Assembly (NCBI RefSeq): GCF_000003605.2
Contig: NW_003109084.1
Span: forward strand, 85,326-116,096
Length of the DNA stretch: 30,771 nucleotides
Source: Saccoglossus kowalevskii
Taxonomy: Eukaryota > Hemichordata > Enteropneusta > Harrimaniidae
Reading direction: 5' to 3'
The position numbers and the translations under genes were made by a program. Positions 1 to 11,700 of the stretch are shown piece by piece. How positions within the stretch are numbered: position 1 is the first letter of the stretch; the number at the start of each line of letters is the position of its first letter. The notes under the pieces were generated by a model, which was given only the letters and a program-made list of their open reading frames with translations, ran no database searches and was not told the origin of the DNA.

Positions 1-382
1 TACACTGGTTTTTATAATTTGAGCTTGATTGGTGTTTGTTGTGATTCCACTGCATTTTATCGTTTGGTGTTTAACTGTATGTACGCCTGTACTACTAGTA
101 GTTACACTGGTTTTTATAATTTGAGCTTGATTGGTGTTTGTTGTGATTCCATTGCATTTTATCGTTTGGTGTTTAACTGTATGTACGCCTGTACTACTAG
201 TAGTTACACTGTTTTTTATAATTTGAGCTTGATTGGTGTTTGTTGTGATTCCATTGCATTTTATCGTTTGGTGTTTAACTGTATGTACGCCTGTACTACT
301 AGTAGTTACACTGGTTTTTATAATTTGAGCTTGATTGGTGTTTGTTGTGATTCCACTGCATTTTATCGTTTGGTGTTTAGCT
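1..382. repeat. 102-bp tandem repeat, about 3.7 copies
   Basis: The motif TACACTGG recurs at 1, 103, 205 (as TACACTGT) and 307, giving an exact period of 102 bases. Copies differ by only a few substitutions, such as CCACTGC versus CCATTGC and ACTGG versus ACTGT. Identity ends near 382, where GTGTTTAGCTG runs into unrelated sequence; the left edge is cut by the window, so the array is longer. Because 102 is a multiple of three and the unit lacks stops, an open frame of 34-residue repeats runs through it. The opposite strand has an equally stop-free Ser/Thr-rich frame within the array. Confidence 0.95.
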
Positions 383-1517
383 GTTTGTTAATTAGTGCAG
401 CCTCTCTTATGGGAGAGTTGTCAGTAATTAATAAACGGGTATATAATATTGATTTTCTCTTTAATAAAACATATATAGTTGTTATTTGCCAAGCTTCCCA
501 TTATGAGTGTATTTTTAGACACTCCTAGAAGAAATCGACAAGAGTTGAGCTGCTCCTCCTCTTCCACTGTTGTTTTGTGGGCAGTCTCTTATTTCCCAAC
601 CATACGTTAACATTTGGCAAATTATTTTGTCGAACACAGAGAGTAGAATTGTCATATCTACATTTTCAATAGGCAATTATCGCTTTTAGTGGAAATAACA
701 TTTTTGACCTTCTTTTAAAAGTTTGTAATGGCTTCTTTAAAATACTGTATGTTTTAATTTCATACCTAGATGGTTAGTTAACACTATTTTTTTTTTAAAT
801 GTTGCTGGCGAGTAGTCTGTTCGACTATTTTATTATGTTTACTGAGAGAGCTTATTACTATTTTGTGTATTTTCGGAGATTGTCCCACAAACTGCTTTAT
901 AAGCCAGATTTCATGTCAGAAGCATAAATCTGATAACATCATCAACTGAGACAATTGACCCAATTGTCCATCAATTTACATGAGAGAGCATGCATATATT
1001 TACATCGAAAATAAAAAGAATGTAGTTGTTGAATAAATTAAATTATGTTGTCCTTGTACCACAGTTTAGTATTTTCATATAGTCCCTCGTGTCACCCATT
1101 GTCAAAAAACCTTACACGTGCCAAGAATGCATGCATATAGCAGACAAGGTCAAACAACAATTGCATATTGTGTGTAGTACTGTAATTATTGCTAGATTGG
1201 CGTGTGAACACGTCCATGACCAGTATCACGAGATAGGAAGCTGGAGCTAAACAATTTACTCCGCAAGTTGTACATAAATATACGAATGTTAGTTTGTTTT
1301 GCATCCAGGTTATCTCAACAAAAACTGAACAACACGATATTCTGACACATTTTCTCACAGTTTGAAAACTGTGCCTGTCTGTCTGTCTGTCTGTCAGAGT
1401 ACTAAGTCTTCATTGACCCAGTTGCTATTTTTCCGGCAAACGTAACTAACAATTGTAACTATTATCTGCAAATCCAAAGGTGAGTCATATAAAACATCCT
1501 TGCCAAATTTCAGGTTA
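383..1517. other. Intergenic AT-rich stretch
   Basis: No exon-like frame with splice sites and no known protein similarity was seen on either strand. The only defined structure is a short CTGT microsatellite at 1375-1395. The open frames here are short and have no coding character. Confidence 0.6.
1375..1395. repeat. CTGT microsatellite
   Basis: About five tandem CTGT units. Such tracts often sit at the edge of dispersed repeats in invertebrate genomes, but no flanking element was identified here. Confidence 0.9.
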
Positions 1518-1680
1518 TTAAAGGGGCACCTTCCAGTTAAGCTTAATTTCACAACAAATTTACTTTCTGGATTAAAATAACAATAGATAACAAAAGATAG
1601 ATTAACATTGTAAACAACATAAACAATAGTGTCCCATGATTCTTTGGTGCAATCCATGGGATTGAGCGGTTCCCCTTTAA
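1518..1680. mobile_element. Small TTAA-flanked MITE, 163 bp
   Basis: The left end reads TTAAAGGGGCACC and the right end, reverse-complemented, reads TTTAAAGGGGAACC. The termini are therefore inverted repeats of about 14 bases, with TTAA at both outer edges. TTAA target duplication is typical of piggyBac-type transposition. The interior is AT-rich with no transposase, so this would be a non-autonomous derivative. Assignment to the piggyBac superfamily rests only on the TTAA ends. Confidence 0.6.
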
Positions 1681-3659
1681 ACTGTGAGTGAATAGCAAAA
1701 AATTCAAAAAATTGGCGTAGTAAGTGTACTGTCGCACGATGTCATATGACTTCTTCAATTTACAAACCATTTACATATCTATATCATATATCGATACGAT
1801 CTCCAGCTTCGAGCCATTCGAATTATTTATAAAGGGTATACTGTTGGATTATATTGAAAAAGACCAAAAACTACGATTACGGACTACGATGTTCTATATT
1901 GAATCATATAAGTCAGTTGTGTCAAAGTTTGGAATTATTGCACACACATACACACATAAAATACAAGATAACGTGAATGTTAAAGCGTATGGTCTGTAGA
2001 AAACCTATTACTATGTTGTACAGTACGTGAGAAATATTATTCAACAGAATTTATAACAATCTCTTAAAATATAATAAAGTGGTCTTACAACAATGGTAAT
2101 TTTGTCTGTGATTAGAAGATTAGAGGCAAAAGCTAACTTCAGTGCTCGCATGTTTCAGGATTTGTTGCCAAACAACCCGATTTTATAATTAAAAAAAAAA
2201 CAGGAATACAATATCTTGAAACTATAATGACAAATTTATTGACCATTACCAGCATATGTTCATTTTTCAATGTAGGTAGTCGACGAATTGCATTATGTTT
2301 TTTTTCCCGATTATTATATCAGTTTCTTGAATTCCAGGATAAATACACTTGTAGTGTTTAGCAAAGACACCGACTAAAACAGTATTTTACTCTCTTTTCA
2401 ATATTTTGATTTATATAAGAAATTTAAATTCCATTCTTGTAAATTACACTATAATGCTATGTTCTGGCTGAAACGAACAAAGCTGCGATGTCTTCTAATC
2501 GCTGTCTGTTGTTTATCTGCCATTTATGATCTACGGATATGATATTAATATCAACATGAATTGTTAATGTATAATGTTTCAGCTTACTGCCTCCATATGA
2601 GAGAGGGATGCACGGATACGACACTGTGCTAGCGGACGACGTATTATTACCGGTAATACCTTATTGCCTCCTGGTAAAACGGTATTTAGCAATAAAAGTT
2701 TCCAATTTCAAGATATTTTCGAGATTAAATGTTTGTTACATGTTGTAAATTGTCTATATGTTTGTAGTTGTAATGTCAGCATCACTCATCACAATACCCG
2801 CCAGTTCTTTTGTGCAACCCCTTAGCGTTTGTAAGAGACTGTGGACTGCTCGAGTATATACTGCCCTCAACGGCAGTTATAACGTATTTTCTTATAAAGT
2901 TATACTCTATCAGCAAAATACAGCTGAAAATATCACACTGTAAAGCGCTCAGGAAATAGCACAAATTACACCTTCGGCGACAGATTAATAAATATAGGTC
3001 GAGCCATTATATCTTTTATACTTGGAGTGATTTCTTCCAAGCCATAACTAATCAATGAACATGGCTCAACCTGAACATGGGTTTGTTTGGGTAACCCAAA
3101 TTATCTCTGTTAGACCCTGCTTTATTAAATCTTTATATCAACAATACTATAATTTGTACTTGAATGCAGATTGTTTCAATTCAGTCTGAACTGTTCACGA
3201 AATTACCTGAATGAGGACGGGGATTGCAGATATTTGGATAAATTCAAGGTCTTCAGAAATATGCTGACATTTTAATATGCTAACTGATGTCTTGCATATC
3301 TGATTAATCACTATGACAACTCTTACATTGTTGAGAAAACGCCTTTCTATGTTCCTATTAGATTTTGAATATAATGACATACTCTTTTCAGTTCAGGAAG
3401 AAAAAATCAATTTCAAACTTATTTCTGTGAAAACGTCAATTTTAGTGCAAAAATGTTTGGTATGGAGTATGGGCTGTATTGCGACGCATACATCGCAATA
3501 GGTACATTCGTACACTCAGTGGATTTTTTTGATCATTGATTATCAATTATCAATGTTTGGAGCAACATAAAAATTTAAATAAAACAAGTTATTGAAAATC
3601 ATACAGTCCCTGTAAAATTTTTGAAAGTTCTCTTTGTGCTCGTCATATTAAAGCGGAGG
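1681..3659. other. Intergenic AT-rich stretch
   Basis: No supportable gene. Open frames up to about 90 codons are scattered on both strands and none has coding character or splice context. A small palindrome around ATTACCGGTAAT occurs near 2644, and a short TATACTGCCCTC-type motif near 2857 recurs near 5461, suggesting worn dispersed repeats. Confidence 0.55.
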
Positions 3660-4345
3660 GGTTGTCGCGAGCGTGTCCTTGAAACTTGAGTTCCAAGTGG
3701 CGTATACAACAGATTGTTTATTTACATCAAAACACGTGTTCCGTGTAGTAGTAATATGGCCAAAAATATAAACAGCCGTTATTCGACCATCTTTGATCTG
3801 ATTATGAAACACACTGATATGTATGATGTATGTGCTAAATACGAACGAAAATGGTACATAAATTGTGGGAAAATAGTAGTAAGGCCAGAAAGTCAGATGG
3901 CTGTCAATCGGCCATCCTTGACCAGATTTTGAAACAAATTATGGACATACATCCTAACATGTATAAAGTACATGTATGTGCCAAATTTGAATGAAAACTG
4001 ACAGAGCACATCCAAGATACGGCATAACAAAAAAAAAATGCCTGCCAGTCGACTATCTTTGATCCACTTGCGAAATAAATCGTCATGGACATGTATCCTA
4101 ACATTTATAATCTATGTACCAAGTTTGAATGACAACTGACAAAGCATGTCCAAAATACAACATTTTGAAAACACAAGATAGCTGCCAGTCGGCCATTTTG
4201 AATCGAATCGCTAAGCCACTGCGTGTGCATATGTCCCACATAAGGTACTAGGCACATGCAAAGAATGAACGGAATCGGTCCAAGGGATTCTGAGATATGA
4301 CTCCGGACGGACGCACGGAGACCGAATTATAAGTCCCCGTTTTCG
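3660..4345. repeat. Modular dispersed repeat, copy A
   Basis: A core of the form GTCGGCCATTTTGAATC recurs in variant forms at about 3784, 3909, 4050 and 4190, spaced about 125-141 bases apart. Each is followed by further shared phrases such as ATGTATCCTAACAT and CCAAGTTTGAATG. The right edge carries CCGGACGGACGCACGGAG and then AAGTCCCCGTTTTCGG. The same architecture recurs at 13241-13867. No protein is encoded. This looks like a non-autonomous dispersed element built from repeated modules. The left boundary is approximate. Confidence 0.7.
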
Positions 4346-5810
4346 GACTTTGTACGAATTGAGCAAAAAAATGTGTTTTAATGTGCGAGACAAAACTTTA
4401 TTAATTGACAAAGAAGCCATCAATTAAAACACAAACATCGCAAGCTTAGGTTTCGTACAAATATATTAGCATTTTCTCAAAATTAAAACATGTCTGAAGT
4501 CCAAGTGCAGAAATGTTTGTCACAAAATATATGCAAATGGCATGCTTGGAAACCAGATACAAAATTGATTTCACTAGATGAGAATAAAGTTTCGAATCAC
4601 AATCTCTGAGACTATGACATATAATGTATTGGGTAATAGTTTGTCAAAATGAATAATGTTTTTTCGAAATCAATATGCACATTTTAGAAGGGCCAATAGC
4701 TGTGATTTTTTGTTTAAATATAACCTCATAAAGACGATCCAACTGGAAAATTATTTTAGAGACAATTGCATGGGTGAATTAACCCTACCCAAAGCTAAAG
4801 TCACATAAAATGGGACGTTAAACTAAGGGTCGAGTTGTCACCATTTCATTCATCAGTAAATCGGTAACATGAAGGCGACCATCGAAAAAATATCACGCAA
4901 GACACACACTATCATGGGAAATGACGTAATATCAGTGAGAGGCTGTCAGAGAAATGCTTAGCCTCCCAAGATGGTAACATATTTGACATTGCTTCCAGCG
5001 CCCCCGAATTTCAATAAATGATGTCATCTGAGAAATTTGGAAGAGAGACAGTGAAATTTCTATACCTACTGGCCTCTCTCTGAAACAGGAAGTGTTTGAG
5101 GGCGCTAGACTTATGAAAGGGGTATATTATGCGATTTTAATAAATAATGAGAAACTTATCCGGATTTGTGACATCTTTTTCCGGTGTATTTTTTTTATGT
5201 ATGTTAATTTCCAGAGAAAAATGATCTATTACAAAACAGTTTTTTTAAACTTAATTTATTGAGTGCAATAAATAACATGCCTAATAAATATTCTCATTTG
5301 AATAAAATAAATAAATAGTGCATAAACTGCATGTAAGATTAAAATAGTCTAGAATTTAAAAATGCTTATGCAAGATATCATAGTGTGCATCAAAGCACTT
5401 GATTCAGAATAATAACAGTAGAGGTAGATACAAGCTGTGACTGCAGTCCTCAAATTAATATATACTGCCCTCTATTGGCAGGTGTATGAATTCAAATCAA
5501 AAACAATTTTCAGTTCAACATATTTGGTTAACGTATTGCACATCTTAGAAATATTTTATGGTCAGTCTTCACTGAAGTATGCATTTTTTTCATATTGATA
5601 TTATATTGCCATACATAACATCTCTGGGAAAGGCACTGCCTCTCCCCCATTGTGTGATGAAATAATAGCATAGGATGCCATTAATATTTTTTATATTGCC
5701 TGTGAGTATACATAACTTTATGTCGTCTTGACATTAAACAAATAAAATAAAAATAAGATAAAACAAGTCATGACATAGTCCACGTCTGTTCTCAGTGTAA
5801 GTTAACATAC
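4346..5810. other. Intergenic AT-rich stretch
   Basis: No gene is supportable. Weak structures only: CAGCGCCCCCG near 4998 and GGGCGCTAG near 5101 face each other and may be the ends of an old short element. The stretch 5260-5330 is rich in AATAAATA. Confidence 0.5.
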
Positions 5811-5882
5811 GAGGAGTGATTAATAAGTTCTCGGCCTCACCATGAAGCATGAGATAGGCCGAGAACTTATTGATCACCCCTC
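5811..5882. mobile_element. Compact fold-back element (hairpin), mariner-like ends
   Basis: The left arm (5811-5837) and right arm (5856-5882) are 27-base inverted repeats with two mismatches, separated by an 18-base loop. The arms read GAGG(A/G)GTGAT(T/C)AATAAG going inward and end in TTCTCGGCCT at the loop. The outer bases TAC/GAGG resemble Tc1/mariner termini, so this could be two transposon ends left after deletion of the interior. A transcribed copy would form a strong hairpin. Mariner origin is inferred from end sequence only. Confidence 0.7.
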
Positions 5883-7250
5883 ATAAATGTAGGAGTGCAT
5901 GTGTAAATATGTCCCATGATAAACAAAGCATGTCAGAAATAGTCTATGAAACAGCATTTTTGAATCAAAATAGCCACCAGCCAGTCATTTTGAACCAAAT
6001 TCAAAAACACAACATGATATGTACTAAACTATTGTTCTATTTTCAATGCACGTAACAAGTTTGAAAACATAATTGTCTATGCATAAACTAAAATGGTAGA
6101 AATGCTTAATTTTGATGACGAAAACTGAAGGTATTTGGCATTATTGAATTGAATTGTAACACAACAATTTGTGCATATTTTCAACATAACGTATGTTGTA
6201 TGTGTGAAAATTGGTCGAGGAATGTCAGACATATAACTCTCAAAACAGCACTTGAATCAGATGTGAAAAAAAAACTAACGTCTGATAGATTGAGTTCAGC
6301 CGGTTGCAAGAAATTATCAAAAAATCATCAACTTGATTCATGTGTATCAAAACATACAGAGTAATCTTTTAACTTATTTTTTCTGTAAGACGATGGAAGT
6401 TACAATTTATCTCCGGTTTTATGTACAATTAACAGAAAATCAGTGAAGTTGATCAGAGAACTAACTGGTGAGCTACAAAACTATCACAAAAAATGGTAAG
6501 AATGAGTCCTGATACAAACTCTTAAAATGTACATTTACAGAAATGTCATTTGAAAATAACATACAACTTAATTACTGAGAACAGCTCCCTCTATCATATA
6601 AACCTTATCAACATGTCAGAATTCTGATTACATGGTAGATTTTTACTCTCTATTTTTATAAACTGTAAAATTGTTATGCAAATTGACTTATCTGCATATC
6701 CAATGATTCAATGTACTTTTTAATTTATGTTAATTGATATTTATCACAAAAATCGTATTGCACATGTAGTATTTTAGTGTATGTCAATTGTTTTTTAAAG
6801 TTATGTACTAAAAATTGAAAAGTTTAAATAAATACATAAATAATAAAGTGATATGTTACAATATTTTTATATTGAAAAGAAATCTTGCTACAGCTAGAAA
6901 AAGCTTAAGAATATATAATATGCACAAAACCCATGAAAGTGTTAAATATTATCAATATTTCAATTTTTTTGTGCAAATTTCAATAATGCAACAAAAAACA
7001 CTGCATCCTTTGTTACAAGAGTAATTTACAAGTTTAGTAGAATAAAGAATTCAGACTGAAACTGCACTCAAAGAAGCAGTGCTGACATAACCTTAGAATA
7101 AGCACCCCCACTGGCATAAGAGGCTAGGAATGCATCCTGCATTCTGATTTATATTAGTCTATCACATTCTACTTTTTTGCTCTATTTGTCTTATTTAGCT
7201 GACGTCAGCTCACAGCAGTAACTGTACTTAAACATATATTATTAAATATG
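5883..7250. other. Intergenic stretch with worn copy of the modular repeat
   Basis: Between about 5900 and 6110 phrases of the modular repeat recur in degraded form: TTTTGAATCAAAATAGCC, CAGTCATTTTGAACC, AACAAGTTTGAAAAC and AGAAATGCTTAATTTTGAT. The rest is AT-rich with no coding signal. Confidence 0.5.
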
Positions 7251-7415
7251 ACAATTTTAAATTAATATGCTGAGGACCACCATCTCTAGGCAGTGATTGG
7301 CTAGTTACACAGCATGAAACACTGATGAAATGAATAAATCCTAAGGCTCCCTAGTTTGTTGTTAATTAACATGCTGAGGATCACCCTCTCTAGGCAGTGA
7401 TTGGTTGGTTACACA
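7251..7415. repeat. Outlying copies of the 106-bp minisatellite
   Basis: About one and a half units of the repeat seen downstream at 7949-8568. Each has GCTGAGGA(C/T)CACC, CTCTAGGCAGTGATTGG and TAGTTTGTTGTTAATTAAC. They are more diverged than the main array. Confidence 0.85.
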
Positions 7416-7948
7416 CTCAAGGTCATTTTATATATACCGGTATAGAGCAATGGATTCCTTTTACTTTCAACAGTTGCGCGAATATAAAGCTGTTTCTTTT
7501 GTTTTAACTTTGCACACAAATAGTGAGAAATGCTATAACTATCACAAATTTGAAATCAGACTGAACGGGCAATGCGTTATTGCAGCATAACAGACATGTT
7601 TACGTTGAACGAAAATTGGAATGTTTTAAAATTACGTCACTTGATCACATGAATTCAGGGCCATAATCCTGGCCCAGTAGAATAATATTACTAGTTACCT
7701 GTGCTGTACTTGCCAGTCGCAAAGGAGGCAAGGAACCAGCAAACCTCACTGGCATAACCTTAGAATATGCGACCTCACTGTCATAACCTTAGAATGAGCG
7801 CCCTCACTTATAATGACACTAACGACACTAACATACTATTCTAAGCACACACAAAGAACTAAATTCTAAATCTGAATAAATAAGTTTGTGCACACAGCAA
7901 TAAACTGTATACTTTTTTTTTAAAGATACATTAATAAATATGAAAATT
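7416..7948. other. Spacer with short degenerate repeats
   Basis: Between the two minisatellite blocks. CATAACCTTAGAAT(A/G) recurs near 7755 and 7785, with a related copy near 7088, each near GC(A/G)(C/A)CC(C/T)CACT. No gene seen. Confidence 0.55.
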
Positions 7949-8568
7949 TTAAATTAATATGCTGAGGACCACCATCTATATAGCCAATGATTGGCTGGTT
8001 ACACAGCAAGAAACACCAATGAAATGAATGAATTTTTAAAAGACTCCCTAGTTTGTTGTTAATTAACAAGCTGAGGAGCGCCATCTCTAGGCAGTGATTG
8101 GCTGGTTACACAGCAAGAAACACCAATAAAATGAATGAATCTTAAAAGACTCCCTAGTTTGTTGTTAATTAACAAGCTGAGAACCGCCATCTCTAGGCAG
8201 TGATTGGCTGGTTACACAGTAAGAAACACCAATGAAATGGATGAATTCTAAAAGAATCCCTAGTTTGTTGTTAATTAACAAGCTGAGGGCCGCCATCTCT
8301 AGGCAGTGATTGGCTGGTTACACAGTAAGAAACACCAATGAAATGGATGAATTCTAAAAGAATCCCTAGTTTGTTGTTAATTAACAAGCTGAGGGCCGCC
8401 ATCTCTAGGCAGTGATTGGCTGGTTACACAGTAAGAAACACCAATGAAATGGATGAATTCTAAAAGAATCCCTAGTTTGTTGTTAATTAACAAGCTGAGG
8501 GCCGCCATCTCTAGGCAGTGATTGGCTGGTTACACAGTAAGAAACACCAATGAAATGGATGAATCCCT
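7949..8568. repeat. 106-bp minisatellite, about 6 copies
   Basis: The anchor GTTGTTAATTAAC recurs at 8055, 8161, 8267, 8373 and 8479, exactly 106 bases apart, preceded by a more diverged unit from about 7949. The last units are nearly identical, implying recent amplification at the right end. On the minus strand the later units carry AGATGGCGGC (YY1-like) and a CCAATCA box. The array ends about a dozen bases from the CRAL-TRIO gene's stop codon, so any 3' UTR of that gene must be made of this repeat. Confidence 0.95.
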
Positions 8569-8579
8569 AACACACTAAG

Positions 8580-8715
8580 CTATTGTTGTTGCTCCTCATT
8601 GTTTGCAACTGTTGAGACGATAACATCTTTAGGTAAAATATCAGGACAGAGAAATTGTGATAGATGTTCTGCTCCATTAATGAATACCACTTTACTTGCT
8701 GTGAAGTCATGTAAC
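8580..8715 (-). CDS. CRAL-TRIO gene, last coding exon
   Basis: Acceptor CTTCTTCACAG, then completion of the split Trp codon and residues 192-235, LHDFTASKVVFINGAEHL through EEQQQ and TAG. The segment matches the closing strand and helix of the CRAL-TRIO domain. The stop lies almost against the 106-base minisatellite; no AATAAA on this strand was seen close downstream. Confidence 0.92.
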
Positions 8716-11700
8716 CTGTGAAGAAGAAAAATGAAAATTGACCATGCATCACCTTGCAATATAATGATGTGTTGTTTCTGAGAAGATCTAAGTACTTGCT
8801 CCATTTACTACAATATATATGATATATTCAACAACATTGACATGACATGGTTATTTCCAGTTTTCACCATTGATATGGTGTTTTTGTTATGTAGTATCAT
8901 TTTTCAATTATTCAAACCAGTAGATTAATATGCAGAAGGTGTCTAACATAATTATTTACATTCTACTACACAGGCATTTGGTACCAAGTTACCAAATTAA
9001 ATTCAAATCCAAATGGTGTCTAATTGTTGCTGCAATTTATAGATATACATTTTCATTCAAGTAGCTCAAGGTAGAATGCTATTTTATAGTCATTTTCTTC
9101 ATTTCCAAATGTGAAATTTCATCATGTAGCAATGATGAAGAAAATAGAATAAAAATATAAAGTTATCATACTCAGTTTAGAGATAATTAGTGTCCAAAAT
9201 TTCGTATGATATATCTCAATGTCCCAACATTTTTTTCACTGCTATATCGGCACATGTCAAGAATGTAAAAGTGGTATTCTACCATGAGTAATGTGATAAC
9301 AGTGTGTAAGCAGTGGGTTTAAAGGTCAAGACTTATCTCTGAAACCAAAGGATTATAATAAAATAAGGGCATGTCCTTTTATATCCTTTATATGTGACAA
9401 ACATATATCAAGATAATCCTACACACCATACCATCCTGTTCTAGACAAAAAAAACGCAGAAACAAATATACAGCAGGTGCATTTATATCACATTTTATGA
9501 ATTCAAATTTGAGGTACTGTAAAATCTGTATTTGATGCTTCTATTAAAATGGTACAATGCAACAGAAGGGATGCCGCTTCTATTAGAGCATCTACACATA
9601 TGAGAAATTGTGAATGTTTGGTTCTCAATTATTCAAAAAGAATGGGTGCGACTTCTATTAGGGATGCGGCTTCTAATACAGATTTTACGGTACTACAGAG
9701 GAACCAATGTGATCTAGATATTATCCATTAATTTGCAGACCCTCCCATTATTCAATCACATGAACCAAACAGATTAAACTCACCATGGTCGTATGACTTG
9801 CCAACATCCCCAAAACATAACAGGTGCATTAATAATAAGACAAACACCGAGGCGTTCCGGATAGTACTTTGTTAATAGCCATATAAGATTCTTCACGAAC
9901 TGATAGTCCATATTAGCCATACCAAAGTCTCTCAAATCAAATATTACGCATAAATTATCTATCACGTCCTCGTTACATTTTTTTGATGCTGTTTCCTGAA
10001 AATTAAAATGAACTATACATTAAACTTTTATAATTTCAGTACACAGGGTAAAGAAGCACCACACCACTACAATAAGAACATGTATTATTTTATAAAGTCC
10101 CCCAGAGATCATATTGGTACCAGAGTTCATCTAGGAATTCCTAATTTTAAAACTATAGAGAAAGCAACTATTTGGATATGGCAATCATTCACAATACCGA
10201 ATTTACTCTATTAGTAGAGCATGCACAACATGACAAAGGTGTGTGGTTACAATGTAATGGGGTGTCAGAAAAATGGGAAAATATAGTCACGATTTTTTTC
10301 TCAAGAACCAACCAATTGTAGTGATGGAAATCTATATTACTCGATTAATTCGCGGTAGTAAAAATAATTATTTTTTCAAGTGCGCGAATTAATAGAGTAC
10401 TTTAAGATCGATTCAAAAAAGAGTTGTTTTCATAAATTTATTAATGATTTGTTTTGTTTTCCAATGAACACGATGACAGGACATTGTTTTAGTGCCTCTG
10501 AGACTCGTGGCTAGCGACAATCATGAAATATAGTTGGGCAGAGAACACGCACTGCGTCAGACCACGCACCATGTTACACATGAAATGGCACAGTGAAATG
10601 GCAAAGGTCACTCTGTACTCAAACAAACAATGAACACGTGGCTACAAAGTAGCCGCCTGGCTGCACTGCCACTGGCAGTACCGTCAGACACAAATTATTA
10701 ATTGTTCAACAGGTCGCCGGCAGTGAAGCTGTCAAACCAATCACCATCTTCGTTGTCGTCGTCGTTTAAAAGGAGATCGGCAATGATTTCTGCTATTTCA
10801 GTGTTGCTTTGGATAAGGTGGTCTTCTGCCCCATTGATTGCATTTTTGTAGCCATGTGTTCATTGCTTACATGATTGTTTTTTTTTTTGTCAAGCACTTT
10901 CATCTACCGGATTCGGCTGATACCCCGCTCTGGGCGATCTTATGGAGGATTCGATTTTTTTTTAAAAAAAATGTGGACCAAAAGATCGCCCGGGCGATGT
11001 TATGGCAGATATTACGAAGCCCATCTTGTCTGGAAAAGTAACCCCGCATTGCTAAAAATGGTCTCAGAAAATCTTTAGAAAAAATGTTTCGCGTTGACCA
11101 AATATAATCATGCAAAGTATAAATTCAAAGTTTTATATATATTGGTGAAAGGTCGCATTTTACGTGAACAAGAACATGCACTATAAAGAAGGAAAGCAAG
11201 TCAAAGTCGAAACTGGGTGCATCATGGACATGACACAACACACGCTGCGACAACTGAGTGATCAGCGACATCATTTTGGGACACAATTGAACTCGAGTAC
11301 TTCTTTGCGAAACTTGCTGCGCGACGATGCTGACATCAAGTGTGTGTTGACCGAAGTTTGACTCCAAGTCACGCACTGAACTGGCGCGTTACCTTAGCAA
11401 CCTTTTTCTTTCGTGCCCCGCGCCTATACAACTGTTATTATATCCGACGATACTGTATCCAACTCTGTACTGGCTTTGAATATATCAACGTCATTTACTT
11501 AGTGCACTGCTGTTCTGATTACGCAAACTTGTTTACAATATTGTACCGACTCTGAATATTTCAACTTCGCAATGTATTGCTTTCATGATAATTAGTTTTT
11601 TTGGAACTATTGTTAGGGCACTGACCTGGGGTATTGGGTCTGTGAATATTTCAATATCACGGACTTGATAATGCATTGCATTCGTAATAATTACGCAAAC

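Noticed and set aside
19-528. 169-codon open frame with 34-residue repeats
   Set aside because: Explained by a 102-base tandem repeat with no stop in that frame. Unit differences are non-synonymous and the tail is unrelated AT-rich sequence.
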